Below are positions 31,960 through 39,706 of a DNA stretch of 64,000 bases, one piece after another. This DNA comes from a virus. Made by a program: the position numbers and the translations under genes. Within the stretch, counting starts at the first letter, position 1. Every line of letters begins with the position of its first letter. The stretch is taken from IMG/VR virus record IMGVR_UViG_3300042691_028844, positions 1 through 64,000 of that record; one strand, 5' to 3'. Under the pieces are notes generated by a model. The model saw only the letters and a list, made by a program, of their open reading frames with translations. It searched no databases and was not told the DNA's origin.

Positions 31960-32061
31960 CGGAATTTCCGGCCACGGGGTGTCAGTTGAAATGACGCCCC
32001 TCTCGTCGACATTTAGTCCCCCGTGGTTTGATGGGGCTAGCGAGCACGGACTTACCGAAGC
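31960..32061. other. Intergenic stretch with a 9-bp hairpin
   Basis: GGGGTGTCA (31976) pairs with TGACGCCCC (31992) around a 7-nt loop, with one G-U pair. There is no T-run on either side, so it is not a standard terminator. It may belong with the adjacent tRNA-like element. Confidence 0.4.
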
Positions 32062-32742
32062 TCAATGGGCTTGTTCGTCAGCGTCCTTTGGGGTCCCCTT
32101 GATGCACCAGAGCTGCCAGCCGGGACAAAACGCTTTTTCGATGCACCTCAGTGCAGCCAGAGCACCCTCAACACCCCTAGCTACGTCCGCATCACCGAAA
32201 TCGTCGAAGATAACTGCCCCGTGGTGACGGACTAGGGGCACGTAAAGAGCTGCGTCACGGCATACGGCTTCCGCTGTGTGCTCTCCGTCAATGTACAGGA
32301 TGTCGATCTTGCGGTTCTCAGCCTGAAGTTGCCTTGCGACAAGGGGAAACAGGTCCCACGAGGCGCCTTTCATCACCGTAACTTTGCCCGGATGCTTACT
32401 TTTAGCGATATTTGAGCGTGCAATGTACTCAATATCGTTAAGTGTCGGGAATTTTTCCCTGTTTTGCCGATATTCTTCGTTCCCTGTGAACGGATCGATT
32501 GAAATTAGACGACTTTCCGGGTGTTCTAGGAAGTTATCGGACCACCAGCACGACGAAGCACCTTCGTACACCCCTATTTCAACGATCGTACGATATTCAT
32601 CCGGCAGGAATCGTAACTTTTCCGCCGTGGGCTCGTTGCTGACTCGCTGGTAACTGGCTAGGAGCTGCTCGTACCACGCGTGAGTGATTCTGTAGTCTTT
32701 GTTTAATTTGGAGTCCATAGGTGAAATTTTTTCAAACAACAT
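32062..32742 (-). CDS. SAM-dependent methyltransferase (class I)
   Basis: 226 residues; an ATG eight codons in (32718) is an alternative start. Motif I is IVEIGVYEGASS near residue 54, followed by SRLISIDPFTG for the acidic ribose-binding residue. The block DILYIDGEHTAEAVCRDAALYVPLVRHHGAVIFDDF (given here only as a location, residues about 150-185) is typical of the Methyltransf_24 type, which act on sugars or small molecules. It probably modifies a glycan in concert with the phage glycosyltransferases, by inference. Confidence 0.75.
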   Translation of the reverse strand: MLFEKISPMDSKLNKDYRITHAWYEQLLASYQRVSNEPTAEKLRFLPDEYRTIVEIGVYEGASSCWWSDNFLEHPESRLISIDPFTGNEEYRQNREKFPTLNDIEYIARSNIAKSKHPGKVTVMKGASWDLFPLVARQLQAENRKIDILYIDGEHTAEAVCRDAALYVPLVRHHGAVIFDDFGDADVARGVEGALAALRCIEKAFCPGWQLWCIKGTPKDADEQAH

Positions 32743-32867
32743 CTTACTGGCTCTGTCAACCTTGTTAAACTAGGCCCGATCCGCTCTGAGCTTACTGTTG
32801 TGTTTTATTAAGTGTTTACACGGTTTCACTCGCGTTATTAGTGCTCAAGACACTGTTTCACAGCAAC

Positions 32868-33095
32868 ATGGCTCCTTTGAATTTACTTGACATCAGTTTT
32901 GCTGCTTCGCTTTTTAATCGCTTGCCTTCTTCTTTGAGCGTTGGGTCCGTCTTGTGCGGGCTACATTCTGAGCTGTTATCTCAGTATTTCTCAGAGGAGG
33001 AAGTTATGTTTTTGAAATCCTTGTTCAGGGGTTCGTATGCTGTGGATTACTCACCTGAAGCCAGGAAAGCTTTAGATCGTATTAGGATGCTTTAG
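32868..33095 (+). CDS. Hypothetical small protein
   Basis: 75 residues from the ATG at 32868 (MAPLNLLDISFAASLFNRL); a GTG nine codons upstream is possible. The C-terminal part has EEEVMFLKSLFRG...SPEARKALDRIRML. No family recognised. A TATA-less stretch with a TTGTTAAACTAGG lies about 100 bp upstream. Confidence 0.5.
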   Translation: MAPLNLLDISFAASLFNRLPSSLSVGSVLCGLHSELLSQYFSEEEVMFLKSLFRGSYAVDYSPEARKALDRIRML

Positions 33096-33119
33096 TACAT
33101 TTAAATCTCTTCTGTTCTC

Positions 33120-33335
33120 ATGTCAGTCTCAGCCTTAAACGAATTACGGTCAGCGTGCCCCTACTGCGGTGAAGAGGTTGTTCTGCGCGGAGCCCGTCTT
33201 CGCGTGTGGCTTCAGCGGGCAGCACAAAACCCCACCAGAACTGGTCCTTACTGCAACTATGTGTGCTCGTCTCGCACTAACATTCAATTAGCGGTAAATC
33301 GTCGTTCTCGGAACACCGAAAAAGTTTTTATCTAA
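33120..33335 (+). CDS. Small zinc-ribbon-like protein
   Basis: 71 residues. CPYCGEEVVLRGARLRVW supplies a CxxC knuckle, and YCNYVCSSRT a second cysteine pair about 30 residues later, so a zinc ribbon is likely. The residues PTRTGPYCN resemble phage zinc-binding proteins. It may bind nucleic acid. Confidence 0.6.
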   Translation: MSVSALNELRSACPYCGEEVVLRGARLRVWLQRAAQNPTRTGPYCNYVCSSRTNIQLAVNRRSRNTEKVFI

Positions 33336-33336
33336 C

Positions 33337-33711
33337 GTGACTACAAACTCAACTCGCGTTGCTAACGATCTCCACATCGTACAGCATCTGCACGGAAAGC
33401 TTACAAAAGCTGATAAGGTCTGTTATACATGCGGGACTTTATTTGGCTCTCCTATGCCTGGCGGTGTTTCGACATTCCATTATGGAGATTGCGATGTCTG
33501 CGGTCAAGTTGAAGTCCCTGTGACTGAAACCCGCGACTACGGGTATCTGATCCGTGGCATTATGCACCTAGAAAACCGGCTGGCAGAGGACCACGTTCTG
33601 GGAGCAGAAACAGAGCAAGTTTCTGAAAATGACCGTGATCCGCTGATGCGGCGGTTTTTGGACACCTGTGACAAGGCGGGAACCCCCGTGGAGAATTATG
33701 AGTCTCGATAG
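33337..33711 (+). CDS. Zinc-finger-containing hypothetical protein
   Basis: 124 residues from a GTG directly after the preceding stop. CYTCGTLFG and CDVCGQVE form two CxxC pairs about 25 residues apart, a probable zinc ribbon; a helical tail follows. It clusters with another zinc-ribbon gene on each side of the tRNA pair. Function unknown. Confidence 0.6.
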   Translation: MTTNSTRVANDLHIVQHLHGKLTKADKVCYTCGTLFGSPMPGGVSTFHYGDCDVCGQVEVPVTETRDYGYLIRGIMHLENRLAEDHVLGAETEQVSENDRDPLMRRFLDTCDKAGTPVENYESR

Positions 33712-33753
33712 ATAACGAACTGTTTAAAGCCCGTTGGGTTCGCTGCCGCCAGT

Positions 33754-33759
33754 TATACT
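33754..33759 (+). promoter_or_regulatory. -10 element TATACT before the tRNA pair
   Basis: TATACT ends 11 nt before the first base of the tRNA-Met gene, a fitting distance for a promoter of the tRNA transcript. It is one of several TATACT elements in the right arm. Confidence 0.45.
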
Positions 33760-33770
33760 GTGCTCGCCAG

Positions 33771-33846
33771 GCGCGTCTAGCAATCTGGTGAATGCAGCGA
33801 ACTCATAATTCGCCTAAGGTGGGTTCAATTCCCTCGACGCGCACCA
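33771..33846 (+). tRNA. tRNA-Met or tRNA-Ile2 (CAU)
   Basis: Acceptor GCGCGTC/GACGCGC is perfect; anticodon stem GCGAA/TTCGC with loop CTCATAA gives CAT. An encoded CCA ends at 33846. The T-stem has one mismatch. The anticodon alone cannot separate elongator Met from lysidine-modified Ile. Confidence 0.9.
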
Positions 33847-33931
33847 GCCCTGGTGGTGGAATCGGTAGACACAACAGACTTAAAATCTGTCGGCCATTGC
33901 GGTTGTGCGAGTTCAAGTCTCGCTCAGGGCA
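33847..33931 (+). tRNA. tRNA-Leu (UAA)
   Basis: It begins at the base after the CCA of the previous tRNA. Acceptor GCCCTGG/TCAGGGC; anticodon stem ACAGA/TCTGT with loop CTTAAAA, so the anticodon is TAA; a long variable arm (cggccattgcggttg) typical of Leu; T-arm with TTCAAGT. CCA is not encoded. Confidence 0.9.
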
Positions 33932-33946
33932 TTCAACTTTAATCTC

Positions 33947-34300
33947 ATGTCTGGCTTAACCCCTACTTGCTGTCCTGCTTGCACTGCCTTTGAGTTGCGG
34001 GTGATTGAGAGTCGTAGGAAGGCTCGCTACACCAGACGGCGGAAAGAGTGCGGTGGCTGTGGCCATCGCCTTACGACGTACGAACTGTCGGCCGAATACT
34101 TTGAGGAGGTCCGAGACGCCAAATTGCAGCTCAACAAAATTTATAAAGTTTTGGGTTCTGCTGAGGTTTCGACTCCCACGAAGGAAGGTGTTACGTGCTA
34201 TATGTGTATTCACATGACTGGTAGGGGCTGCCAACTTGATTTTCCCGAAGCCGGTGGAGCCTTCGCAGCCGAGTGCTCTTCGTATCAAGAGTTTGTATAA
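33947..34300 (+). CDS. NrdR-type zinc-ribbon protein without ATP cone
   Basis: 117 residues from the ATG at 33947. The N-terminus CCPACTAFELRVIESRRKAR, then RYTRRRKECGGCGHRLTTYE, matches the zinc-ribbon DNA-binding domain of the ribonucleotide-reductase repressor NrdR. The ATP-cone domain is absent. Instead a second cysteine cluster follows (CYMCIHMTGRGC...AECSSY). It may bind NrdR boxes or phage promoters without nucleotide sensing; that is inference. Confidence 0.65.
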   Translation: MSGLTPTCCPACTAFELRVIESRRKARYTRRRKECGGCGHRLTTYELSAEYFEEVRDAKLQLNKIYKVLGSAEVSTPTKEGVTCYMCIHMTGRGCQLDFPEAGGAFAAECSSYQEFV

Positions 34301-34304
34301 ATAC

Positions 34305-35207
34305 TTAAATTTGCCCCTTTAGGACTTCTCGGTACGCTAGACCTGGATTCTGAGTTGCCCATTTGATAAGGGCGTCTTCAGGCATATCCTCTACACGGCC
34401 GGTTTCTTTCATCAATCGAACCAGCTCGGTTGCACCTAATTTTTTGCCGAGCTCATCCTGTGCCCTGTAGAACTGTGCTAAAGGTACGTTTGTAGGAGCT
34501 ACGAACTGTGATGATTGTTCCAGTATTTCTGGCGAAACTCTCGGCGCCGTCTGTGCTGTCGCTGTCGGTTGCGATGGGAGGCTTGTGCGAGCAGTTGCAT
34601 CCATCGGTGAGGGCCATGGATTCGTGGCCGCTGGCGATTGCCTCGGACCCGGTGGCGCATAGGCCGCTTCTGCCGGAGCTGGCAGGCTTAACCCTGCGCG
34701 AGCGGAAGTATCAGACCGTGGTTCAGTTCTCTGCGCCTGGTTGCGTGCTCGCGCATCACGAGTATCAGCGGCCTCGCGCTCATAACGAGCCCGCTCCTGC
34801 TTCATAAGTTCTTCTTCGCCACGGTTGACCGGCGTGGGCCATAAAGCTGCTGCTGCAGCGAGTCGTTGAAGCGGACCTCCTACAGGTAAGGAGGTAAGGA
34901 GATACGCGCTTCCTATATCCGCACCGAGTTGCTTGTTGGGTATTGCTTTTGCAATATTTTCTACTAGCGTGTCGACGGCGTATCCGGCGCCTAAGGTTCT
35001 AAGAACTGGCCCCGGTTTGAGTGGAATATTGGCGTTGGACAGGGGGTTGACCGCAACTCTGATTGAAGGAGGCAGGCGACGGTACTGTTCCACAACGGGA
35101 CGAGCCACAGGGTTTTGCGTGGCGATCCTGATTGCACGCTGACCTGCCTGCTGGACACTTTGGCCGCCCCGCTGTAACGTCTGTAATGCAGTGTTCCACC
35201 AGCTCAT
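34305..35207 (-). CDS. Virion-like protein on the minus strand
   Basis: 300 residues. An amphipathic N-terminus (TLQRGGQSVQQAGQRAIRIATQ), a glycine/alanine-rich middle, a long disordered proline/threonine-rich section and a C-terminal helix with LIKWATQNPGLAYREVLKG. The end resembles MQAWARSNPSLAYQLSLRN in the plus-strand protein at 58556-60400, so the two are probably related structural proteins. Its orientation against the surrounding late genes is odd. Confidence 0.5.
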   Translation of the reverse strand: MSWWNTALQTLQRGGQSVQQAGQRAIRIATQNPVARPVVEQYRRLPPSIRVAVNPLSNANIPLKPGPVLRTLGAGYAVDTLVENIAKAIPNKQLGADIGSAYLLTSLPVGGPLQRLAAAAALWPTPVNRGEEELMKQERARYEREAADTRDARARNQAQRTEPRSDTSARAGLSLPAPAEAAYAPPGPRQSPAATNPWPSPMDATARTSLPSQPTATAQTAPRVSPEILEQSSQFVAPTNVPLAQFYRAQDELGKKLGATELVRLMKETGRVEDMPEDALIKWATQNPGLAYREVLKGQI

Positions 35208-35223
35208 TTTGGGGCGCGACTTC

Positions 35224-35724
35224 TTGTCTCAGTCTACTTATAAGCCTGGGGATTCCTCTGCCCTGAGTTGGGATGTAAGGTTCTTATCTTTCGCTAAGCA
35301 TGTGTCTGATTGGTCTAAGGACCCGTCCACGAAGGTTGGCGCTGTGGCGGTCCGCGATCGCCGTGTCTTAGCTACAGGTTACAACGGGTTCCCGCAACAC
35401 ATCGTTGATTTGCCTGGAAGGCTGCTGGATCGTGAAGAAAAGCTACTACGCACCGTTCACGCGGAAGCGAACATCGTGGCGCAGGCCGCAAGAAATGGTG
35501 TTTGCCTGGATGGCTCGACGGTTTACGTGTGGCCGTTCTTGCCGTGCAATACGTGCTGCACGTTGTTGATACAGGCAGGATTTAAGCGCGTCGTGGCACC
35601 AGAAATTGATATCCCCGATAGGTGGCTCAAGAGCTTCACCGCGTCCAAGGATATGTTTACTGAGGTGGGGATTAATTTGACTTTAATTGATCCTTCTCTT
35701 GTAGAGCCAGATACATGTTCGTGA
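35224..35724 (+). CDS. dcd: dCMP deaminase
   Basis: 166 residues from the TTG at 35224; an upstream GTG at 35191 is possible but overlaps the divergent gene. The body starts WDVRFLSFAKHVSDWSKDPS. Zinc motifs are present: TVHAEANIVAQAA (H-A-E) and FLPCNTCCTLLIQAG (P-C-x-x-C). It should convert dCMP to dUMP for dTMP synthesis and balance nucleotide pools during infection. No thymidylate synthase is visible in this window. Confidence 0.85.
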   Translation: MSQSTYKPGDSSALSWDVRFLSFAKHVSDWSKDPSTKVGAVAVRDRRVLATGYNGFPQHIVDLPGRLLDREEKLLRTVHAEANIVAQAARNGVCLDGSTVYVWPFLPCNTCCTLLIQAGFKRVVAPEIDIPDRWLKSFTASKDMFTEVGINLTLIDPSLVEPDTCS

Positions 35725-36385
35725 ACGGCTGGATCTGGGCAATTGAATAATTGAGGCTAGTTAAATATTTGAATAAGGTGTCCTTGGAATCGGAGTACCA
35801 CGGGTGATTGTTAGATTCGAAAACAATCGGTGGGTAGTTACTGGCTTCGAGGGACCGCTTGGCTCCTAGTAGAGCTTTGTATTCGCTGCCTTCAACGTCG
35901 AGTTTGATCAAGCCGATATTTTCGAGTGTGTAGTCGTCAAGCGCGCACGTACGGACTTCCAATGTGGATTTAACTTTTTCCGGCGTGGCTTCAAGTGTTG
36001 AGCCCCCGCCGTCATCGGATACGATGGATAATGTACGTACGTCAGCAAAGTCGGTTAGGGCTGCTGCATGAGGTACGATATTGTGTTTCTCGTTGATGAA
36101 TATGTTGCCACAGAGCTGGAAGTACGTTCTGTTCTGGGGCTCAAAAGCGTACACCTGTTTAAAGCTGTCGGCTAACAGGATCGAGTACACGCCCATGTGC
36201 GCTCCACCATCGACAAAAATCGAATCCGGGGAACTGAACTGTTTGACGAAGTTAACTAAGGCTAATTCAGGTATGCCGACTTGGAACATCTGGCACCGGC
36301 CGGAGTCGTCGTCGTGCATTAAGAAAGCCGTTTCCGGCGTGGGCACGATCAGTCGTTGCTCCGGACCCCAGAGGTAGGTCGCCAT
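35672..36385 (-). CDS. FkbM-family methyltransferase
   Basis: 237 residues. Motif I is IFVDGGAHMGVYSILL near residue 58, then QVYAFEPQNRTYFQL and the FkbM block LIKLDVEGSEYKALLGA near 165. These are characteristic of FkbM O-methyltransferases, which usually modify sugars or lipid-linked glycans. Its 3' end overlaps dcd by 53 nt on the opposite strand. It probably works with the phage's glycosyltransferases. Confidence 0.85.
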   Translation of the reverse strand: MATYLWGPEQRLIVPTPETAFLMHDDDSGRCQMFQVGIPELALVNFVKQFSSPDSIFVDGGAHMGVYSILLADSFKQVYAFEPQNRTYFQLCGNIFINEKHNIVPHAAALTDFADVRTLSIVSDDGGGSTLEATPEKVKSTLEVRTCALDDYTLENIGLIKLDVEGSEYKALLGAKRSLEASNYPPIVFESNNHPWYSDSKDTLFKYLTSLNYSIAQIQPFTNMYLALQEKDQLKSN

Positions 36386-36393
36386 GCAGGTTG

Positions 36394-36399
36394 ATTATA
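36394..36399 (-). promoter_or_regulatory. Consensus -10 TATAAT before the FkbM gene
   Basis: TATAAT on the minus strand lies 9 nt upstream of the ATG at 36385, with another TATACT further upstream. The transcript would be nearly leaderless, and no -35 consensus is present at the standard distance. Confidence 0.35.
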
Positions 36400-36424
36400 G
36401 TGCCAGTATATTAGCAGTTTTTTG

Positions 36425-37162
36425 TTAGACCAGCGTGATGCCCCACTTAGAGGCTAGCCATGATTGCAACGAGTCTCGATCGGTGCTGTTCAGAACAGAA
36501 GAGAAACAGATCACTTCACCCATCAGGCCAAGCCAACCGCGAGTGCCGAGGTAGAAATTGCTTCTATCGTTACCCAGCTGAACACCCTGGTTGGTATTGA
36601 ATGAAGCCGAACCATTATTTAAGATGCGAATAATCGAGGGGTTGTCTACACTTGGCGAAGTAAAGTGCGACGTTCCAAATCTGTTGGTTGCTCCACCGTT
36701 AATGTAAGCCCTATCAAAACCTGTGCTTGCTTGGGTGTAAGCTGTATTGAGCCCACTAATGTACCAACCTGGATCATCATAGGCAGTTATTAGGCCACCA
36801 AAAGCAGTGTAAGTTCCGCCAAATGCCCCGTCCATGACAACGTAAATTTCAGCTATAGCAGTTGTTGTTGTAGTAGAATTGCGCAGATAGTTACTGTGAT
36901 TACTGCTGCCCCAGTCTACGCATTTCTTGCCGTTGATACCGGTGACATACTGCGGGCCGGTTGCGCTTTTAGTGAGCGTCCACGCCCTGCTGCCTTTGCT
37001 GGTTACTGCCGTGATCTCAGTACCAGATGTTGTTACGGTTGTCTGATCGGCAAAGTCATACCAAAGAACTGGAGATAGCCCTGGCGTTGGGTCGACGGGC
37101 CCACCTCCTGTTTTTCTTCTTGCCGAGGCACTAAATCTTGCTTTCGGTGGGATTAAAAACAT
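36425..37162 (-). CDS. LamG/concanavalin-like lectin protein, tail-fibre-associated
   Basis: 245 residues. The N-terminus is basic and short; the rest is a beta-sandwich (LSPVLWYDFADQTTV...NYLRNSTTTTTAIAEIYVVMDG). The C-terminus, GEVICFSSVLNSTDRDSLQSW plus LASKWGI, is the typical final helix and strand of LamG-type lectins in phage fibres. It probably binds host surface glycans. It is one base pair removed from the fibre-like gene at 37165, on the same strand. Confidence 0.7.
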   Translation of the reverse strand: MFLIPPKARFSASARRKTGGGPVDPTPGLSPVLWYDFADQTTVTTSGTEITAVTSKGSRAWTLTKSATGPQYVTGINGKKCVDWGSSNHSNYLRNSTTTTTAIAEIYVVMDGAFGGTYTAFGGLITAYDDPGWYISGLNTAYTQASTGFDRAYINGGATNRFGTSHFTSPSVDNPSIIRILNNGSASFNTNQGVQLGNDRSNFYLGTRGWLGLMGEVICFSSVLNSTDRDSLQSWLASKWGITLV

Positions 37163-37164
37163 GA

Positions 37165-37806
37165 TTAAGCTGAGGTTTCGCCGGTAAGAATGTATCTGTC
37201 TGCGGATATACCGATCACACCCGCCACTGCAAATTGCCTTGCAGTCTTAAACGTGGCTCCCGCAGAGTCCAGCGTAACGGAGGTACCCGAAGTAACCGTT
37301 ACTTGACCAGAAGCCAGCTGAATCAGCGTGCAGTTAAATCCGTTTGTCAGACCTTGTGGCACCTGGACGGCTACACCCGTCGCGTTCGTGAAGAGAACCG
37401 TTCTGCCGTTATCCGTAGCGGCCAGTACGTACCCCGTGGTAGCTACGGTGTTTAAGCTCGCCAGGGTAGTTGTGTAGCTCGGTGACGTTATGCCCGAAGC
37501 GTAGATTCCTGAGCCAGTGAAAATCGCATTTTCGCTGCCTGAAGCTGTAGTACCAGCTTTGAATTGAATGGCGCCAGCCGGCCCTAGTGTAGTGCTGCCA
37601 CCTACTGTAATGTATGCAGCTGCTGCGGCCGCAAAGCCACTAACAGTTACTTTCTTTGGTTGTGCGTCTGCGTCGATCTCGCTGACATCTAATACTGCTA
37701 AAACGTCAGCTCCGGAGAGCGCAGAGTCTCCAGTCTGCAGATCATGAATGGGCTGGATGCTGCGACCGTAGGATCTAGCGTCATCCAGATTACGCCGCGT
37801 AGCCAC
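37165..37806 (-). CDS. Tail-fibre-like protein
   Basis: 213 residues of beta-structure: an N-terminal attachment-like segment (RSYGRSIQPIHDLQTGDSAL...AVLDVSEI), glycine/serine/threonine-rich repeats and a C-terminal domain (RTVLFTNATGVAVQVPQGL, GFNCTLIQLASGQVTVTSG) typical of phage fibre tips. It is followed by the lectin gene, so the pair probably forms a receptor-binding module transcribed leftward. Confidence 0.7.
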   Translation of the reverse strand: MATRRNLDDARSYGRSIQPIHDLQTGDSALSGADVLAVLDVSEIDADAQPKKVTVSGFAAAAAAYITVGGSTTLGPAGAIQFKAGTTASGSENAIFTGSGIYASGITSPSYTTTLASLNTVATTGYVLAATDNGRTVLFTNATGVAVQVPQGLTNGFNCTLIQLASGQVTVTSGTSVTLDSAGATFKTARQFAVAGVIGISADRYILTGETSA

Positions 37807-37828
37807 TGGTTTTTCTTTATTTAACTCC

Positions 37829-37870
37829 AGTATAGCCCTACTTTTTTCTGCTGAAGACTGTTAGTATGGT
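37829..37870. promoter_or_regulatory. Divergent promoter pair between fibre module and glycosyltransferase
   Basis: Minus-strand TATACT at 37829-37834 faces the fibre module; plus-strand TATGGT at 37865-37870 faces the glycosyltransferase at 37897. An AGACTGTT motif overlaps the plus-strand side at 37855-37862 and recurs before other right-arm genes. Confidence 0.4.
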
Positions 37871-37896
37871 GGCAGATTGATTTTATTCGCTAATAC

Positions 37897-38661
37897 ATGA
37901 TCCCTGTTATCGGTACAGCTGTTGTTAATGCGCCTCATTGGGTATACAGATTATTCTACAGCATAGACTATCCGGTTGATACCTTTGTTATTTTCAATAA
38001 CAACGGCCGAGGTCAAATCACTGAAGAACTGGACTATTTAACTAAGGTTCCGCATAAGTACGTGAAGCGGGTTGTCGTGACCCACATGCCGTCGAACTTC
38101 GGTTGTTCTGGCGCGTGGAATCTGATCATCAAGTCGTTTATGTTTGCTCCGTACTGGATCATCACAAACCATGACTTGATGTTCACACCGGGGTTTTTAA
38201 AGCAAGCCGTGGAGCACGCAGCAGATGCGGAAACCGGTATCGTCCACGGGGAGAACGGCAGTTGGGATTTCTTTCTCTTAAAAGACTGGGTTGTGCAGCA
38301 GTACGGGTTGTTTGATGAGAACTTGTATCCGGCGTACTGTGAGGATATGGATTACGGAATGCGTTTTAAACATAAGGATTTAAAGCGTTGTATGTCTGTA
38401 GGTCTGCCTTATTACCATGGGGAGACCTGCGGTGATTACGCTGACGGGTCACAAACCTGGCGATCTGAGCCCGAACTGGCGTCCAAAATTAACCTGGCGC
38501 ACGAGCTGAACAAACAGTATCTGCACGCCAAGTGGAATCCAGCGTGGCAGGCTCACGTTGAGGGTGAAGTTTATAAAACTCCTTTTAACAACCCGAGTAT
38601 CCCGCTGGACTTCACAACGTACGATTTACACTTCGTTCGTAGTAAAAGTCTAGGGTTTTAA
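37897..38661 (+). CDS. Glycosyltransferase, GT2-like
   Basis: 254 residues. The N-terminus (MIPVIGTAVVNAPHWVYRLF) is GT-A like, with a donor-site segment WIITNHDLMFTPGFL supplying the D-x-D equivalent (NHD). Later, ENLYPAYCEDMDYGMRFKHK has an acidic cluster found in GT2-type enzymes, and HGE/W residues follow. It probably transfers sugar to a phage or host glycan. From this position several glycan genes are scattered to 49.6 kb. Confidence 0.75.
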   Translation: MIPVIGTAVVNAPHWVYRLFYSIDYPVDTFVIFNNNGRGQITEELDYLTKVPHKYVKRVVVTHMPSNFGCSGAWNLIIKSFMFAPYWIITNHDLMFTPGFLKQAVEHAADAETGIVHGENGSWDFFLLKDWVVQQYGLFDENLYPAYCEDMDYGMRFKHKDLKRCMSVGLPYYHGETCGDYADGSQTWRSEPELASKINLAHELNKQYLHAKWNPAWQAHVEGEVYKTPFNNPSIPLDFTTYDLHFVRSKSLGF

Positions 38662-38666
38662 GTATA

Positions 38667-38969
38667 GTGAGCGAAGCGAATAGTCAGTATGCTGTCGGAA
38701 TGCCTTACTACTCGTCACACACTGACCGAGGTCAATTAGTTAACTCCCTCAAAGAGGTGCTAGATCAGCGCGGCGTTTCTTCTTTTAAACTTAGCGTCGA
38801 GGCTGAACTTTCACCTACGACTACACGTAAGATCTACTCAGACCATAAGTATATACCTTCTCCTACTGTTTTAGAACGAATTTGTTTAGTTTTAAATATT
38901 CAGCCTGGCGAGATTCTAAAAATTTCGTCTAATATGGAATCACAAGTAGCGGTGTGTTCCGGTGTTTAG
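38667..38969 (+). CDS. Cro/CI-type HTH protein
   Basis: 100 residues, GTG start. A five-helix XRE-type domain is seen from about residue 25: LVNSLKEVLDQRGVSSFKL, SVEAELSPTTTRKIYSDH and PTVLERICLVLNIQPGEIL. This family binds operators as a small repressor or activator. It lies between a glycosyltransferase and virion genes and may regulate the late genes. Confidence 0.75.
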   Translation: MSEANSQYAVGMPYYSSHTDRGQLVNSLKEVLDQRGVSSFKLSVEAELSPTTTRKIYSDHKYIPSPTVLERICLVLNIQPGEILKISSNMESQVAVCSGV

Positions 38970-39468
38970 TCCTGCTGATTACGAGCTGGCGGCTCGATTG
39001 ACCGGATTACCCGTTCCGCGTACGGCTGCCGAGCAGGCTGCAGCAGCACCTATCGTATCCAACATTCTTAGGACTTTTGGGCGGGCTCCGGCGCCTATGC
39101 CTGGTTTTGATGACTCTCGTGGAATGTCAACGTCGCCCACGAGGTCTCTCAACATGATGCCTGATGTTTCCCAGCCGGAAGCTAAGGATCAGTTAGAGCA
39201 TCGTCTTCGTGCAGGTATGACGGATCCGGACGCGTTTGCCGAAATTGCAGACTTACTAGAGATAATTGAGCAAGATCCGGAGATTGTAGATCAGCTGTTA
39301 GCTGCCCTTAGGGATATGCAGGATGACTCTGCGGCTTCTGGTGAGATGCTTAGTCAGCAGCGTCCTCTGTATTACGACACTCCTAATTATGGCGGGCAGT
39401 ACTCTGTGCTGAACGCCCCTAGCTCCAGTCCCATCCCTCCGTCCATTCGTTATCAGGAATTGGGCTGA
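38962..39468 (+). CDS. Hypothetical virion-associated protein
   Basis: 168 residues from a GTG overlapping the previous gene by 8 nt. Alanine-rich N-terminus, proline-rich linker, and an acidic helix (AFAEIADLLEIIEQDPEIVDQLLAAL). The C-terminus is glutamine/serine/proline rich. It heads a closely packed run of genes up to the convergent junction at 42550 and is probably a minor head or ejection protein, by context. Confidence 0.5.
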   Translation: MFSPADYELAARLTGLPVPRTAAEQAAAAPIVSNILRTFGRAPAPMPGFDDSRGMSTSPTRSLNMMPDVSQPEAKDQLEHRLRAGMTDPDAFAEIADLLEIIEQDPEIVDQLLAALRDMQDDSAASGEMLSQQRPLYYDTPNYGGQYSVLNAPSSSPIPPSIRYQELG

Positions 39469-39469
39469 T

Positions 39470-39706
39470 ATGGACCGTATTCGTCAGTTAATGGACAGGG
39501 ACGTTAGATACGACGCTCCTGAACTCTCTCCTAGTGAGTTTTTACAGTCTTATTTAGATTCTAATTTTCCACAAACTGCAACACACCCCTCAGCCGAGCA
39601 GAAGGCTATGGGTGTATCTAAGTCAACTGATGAAGATGAGCTAAACTTTAATAAGATGAAGCGTGCGCCTACGGGCGTTGGCTACGACCGTCCGCAAGTC
39701 AGCTAA
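39470..39706 (+). CDS. Hypothetical small protein
   Basis: 78 residues: MDRIRQLMDRDVRYDAPELS, a segment LQSYLDSNFPQTATHPS, and a polar C-terminus. Its stop overlaps the next ATG by 1 nt. No family recognised. Confidence 0.5.
   Translation: MDRIRQLMDRDVRYDAPELSPSEFLQSYLDSNFPQTATHPSAEQKAMGVSKSTDEDELNFNKMKRAPTGVGYDRPQVS

Noticed and set aside
35350-35362. HIP1 octamer (GCGATCGC)
   Set aside because: A single copy in 64 kb carries no signal; it only shows that the host's abundant HIP1 repeat is not enriched here.
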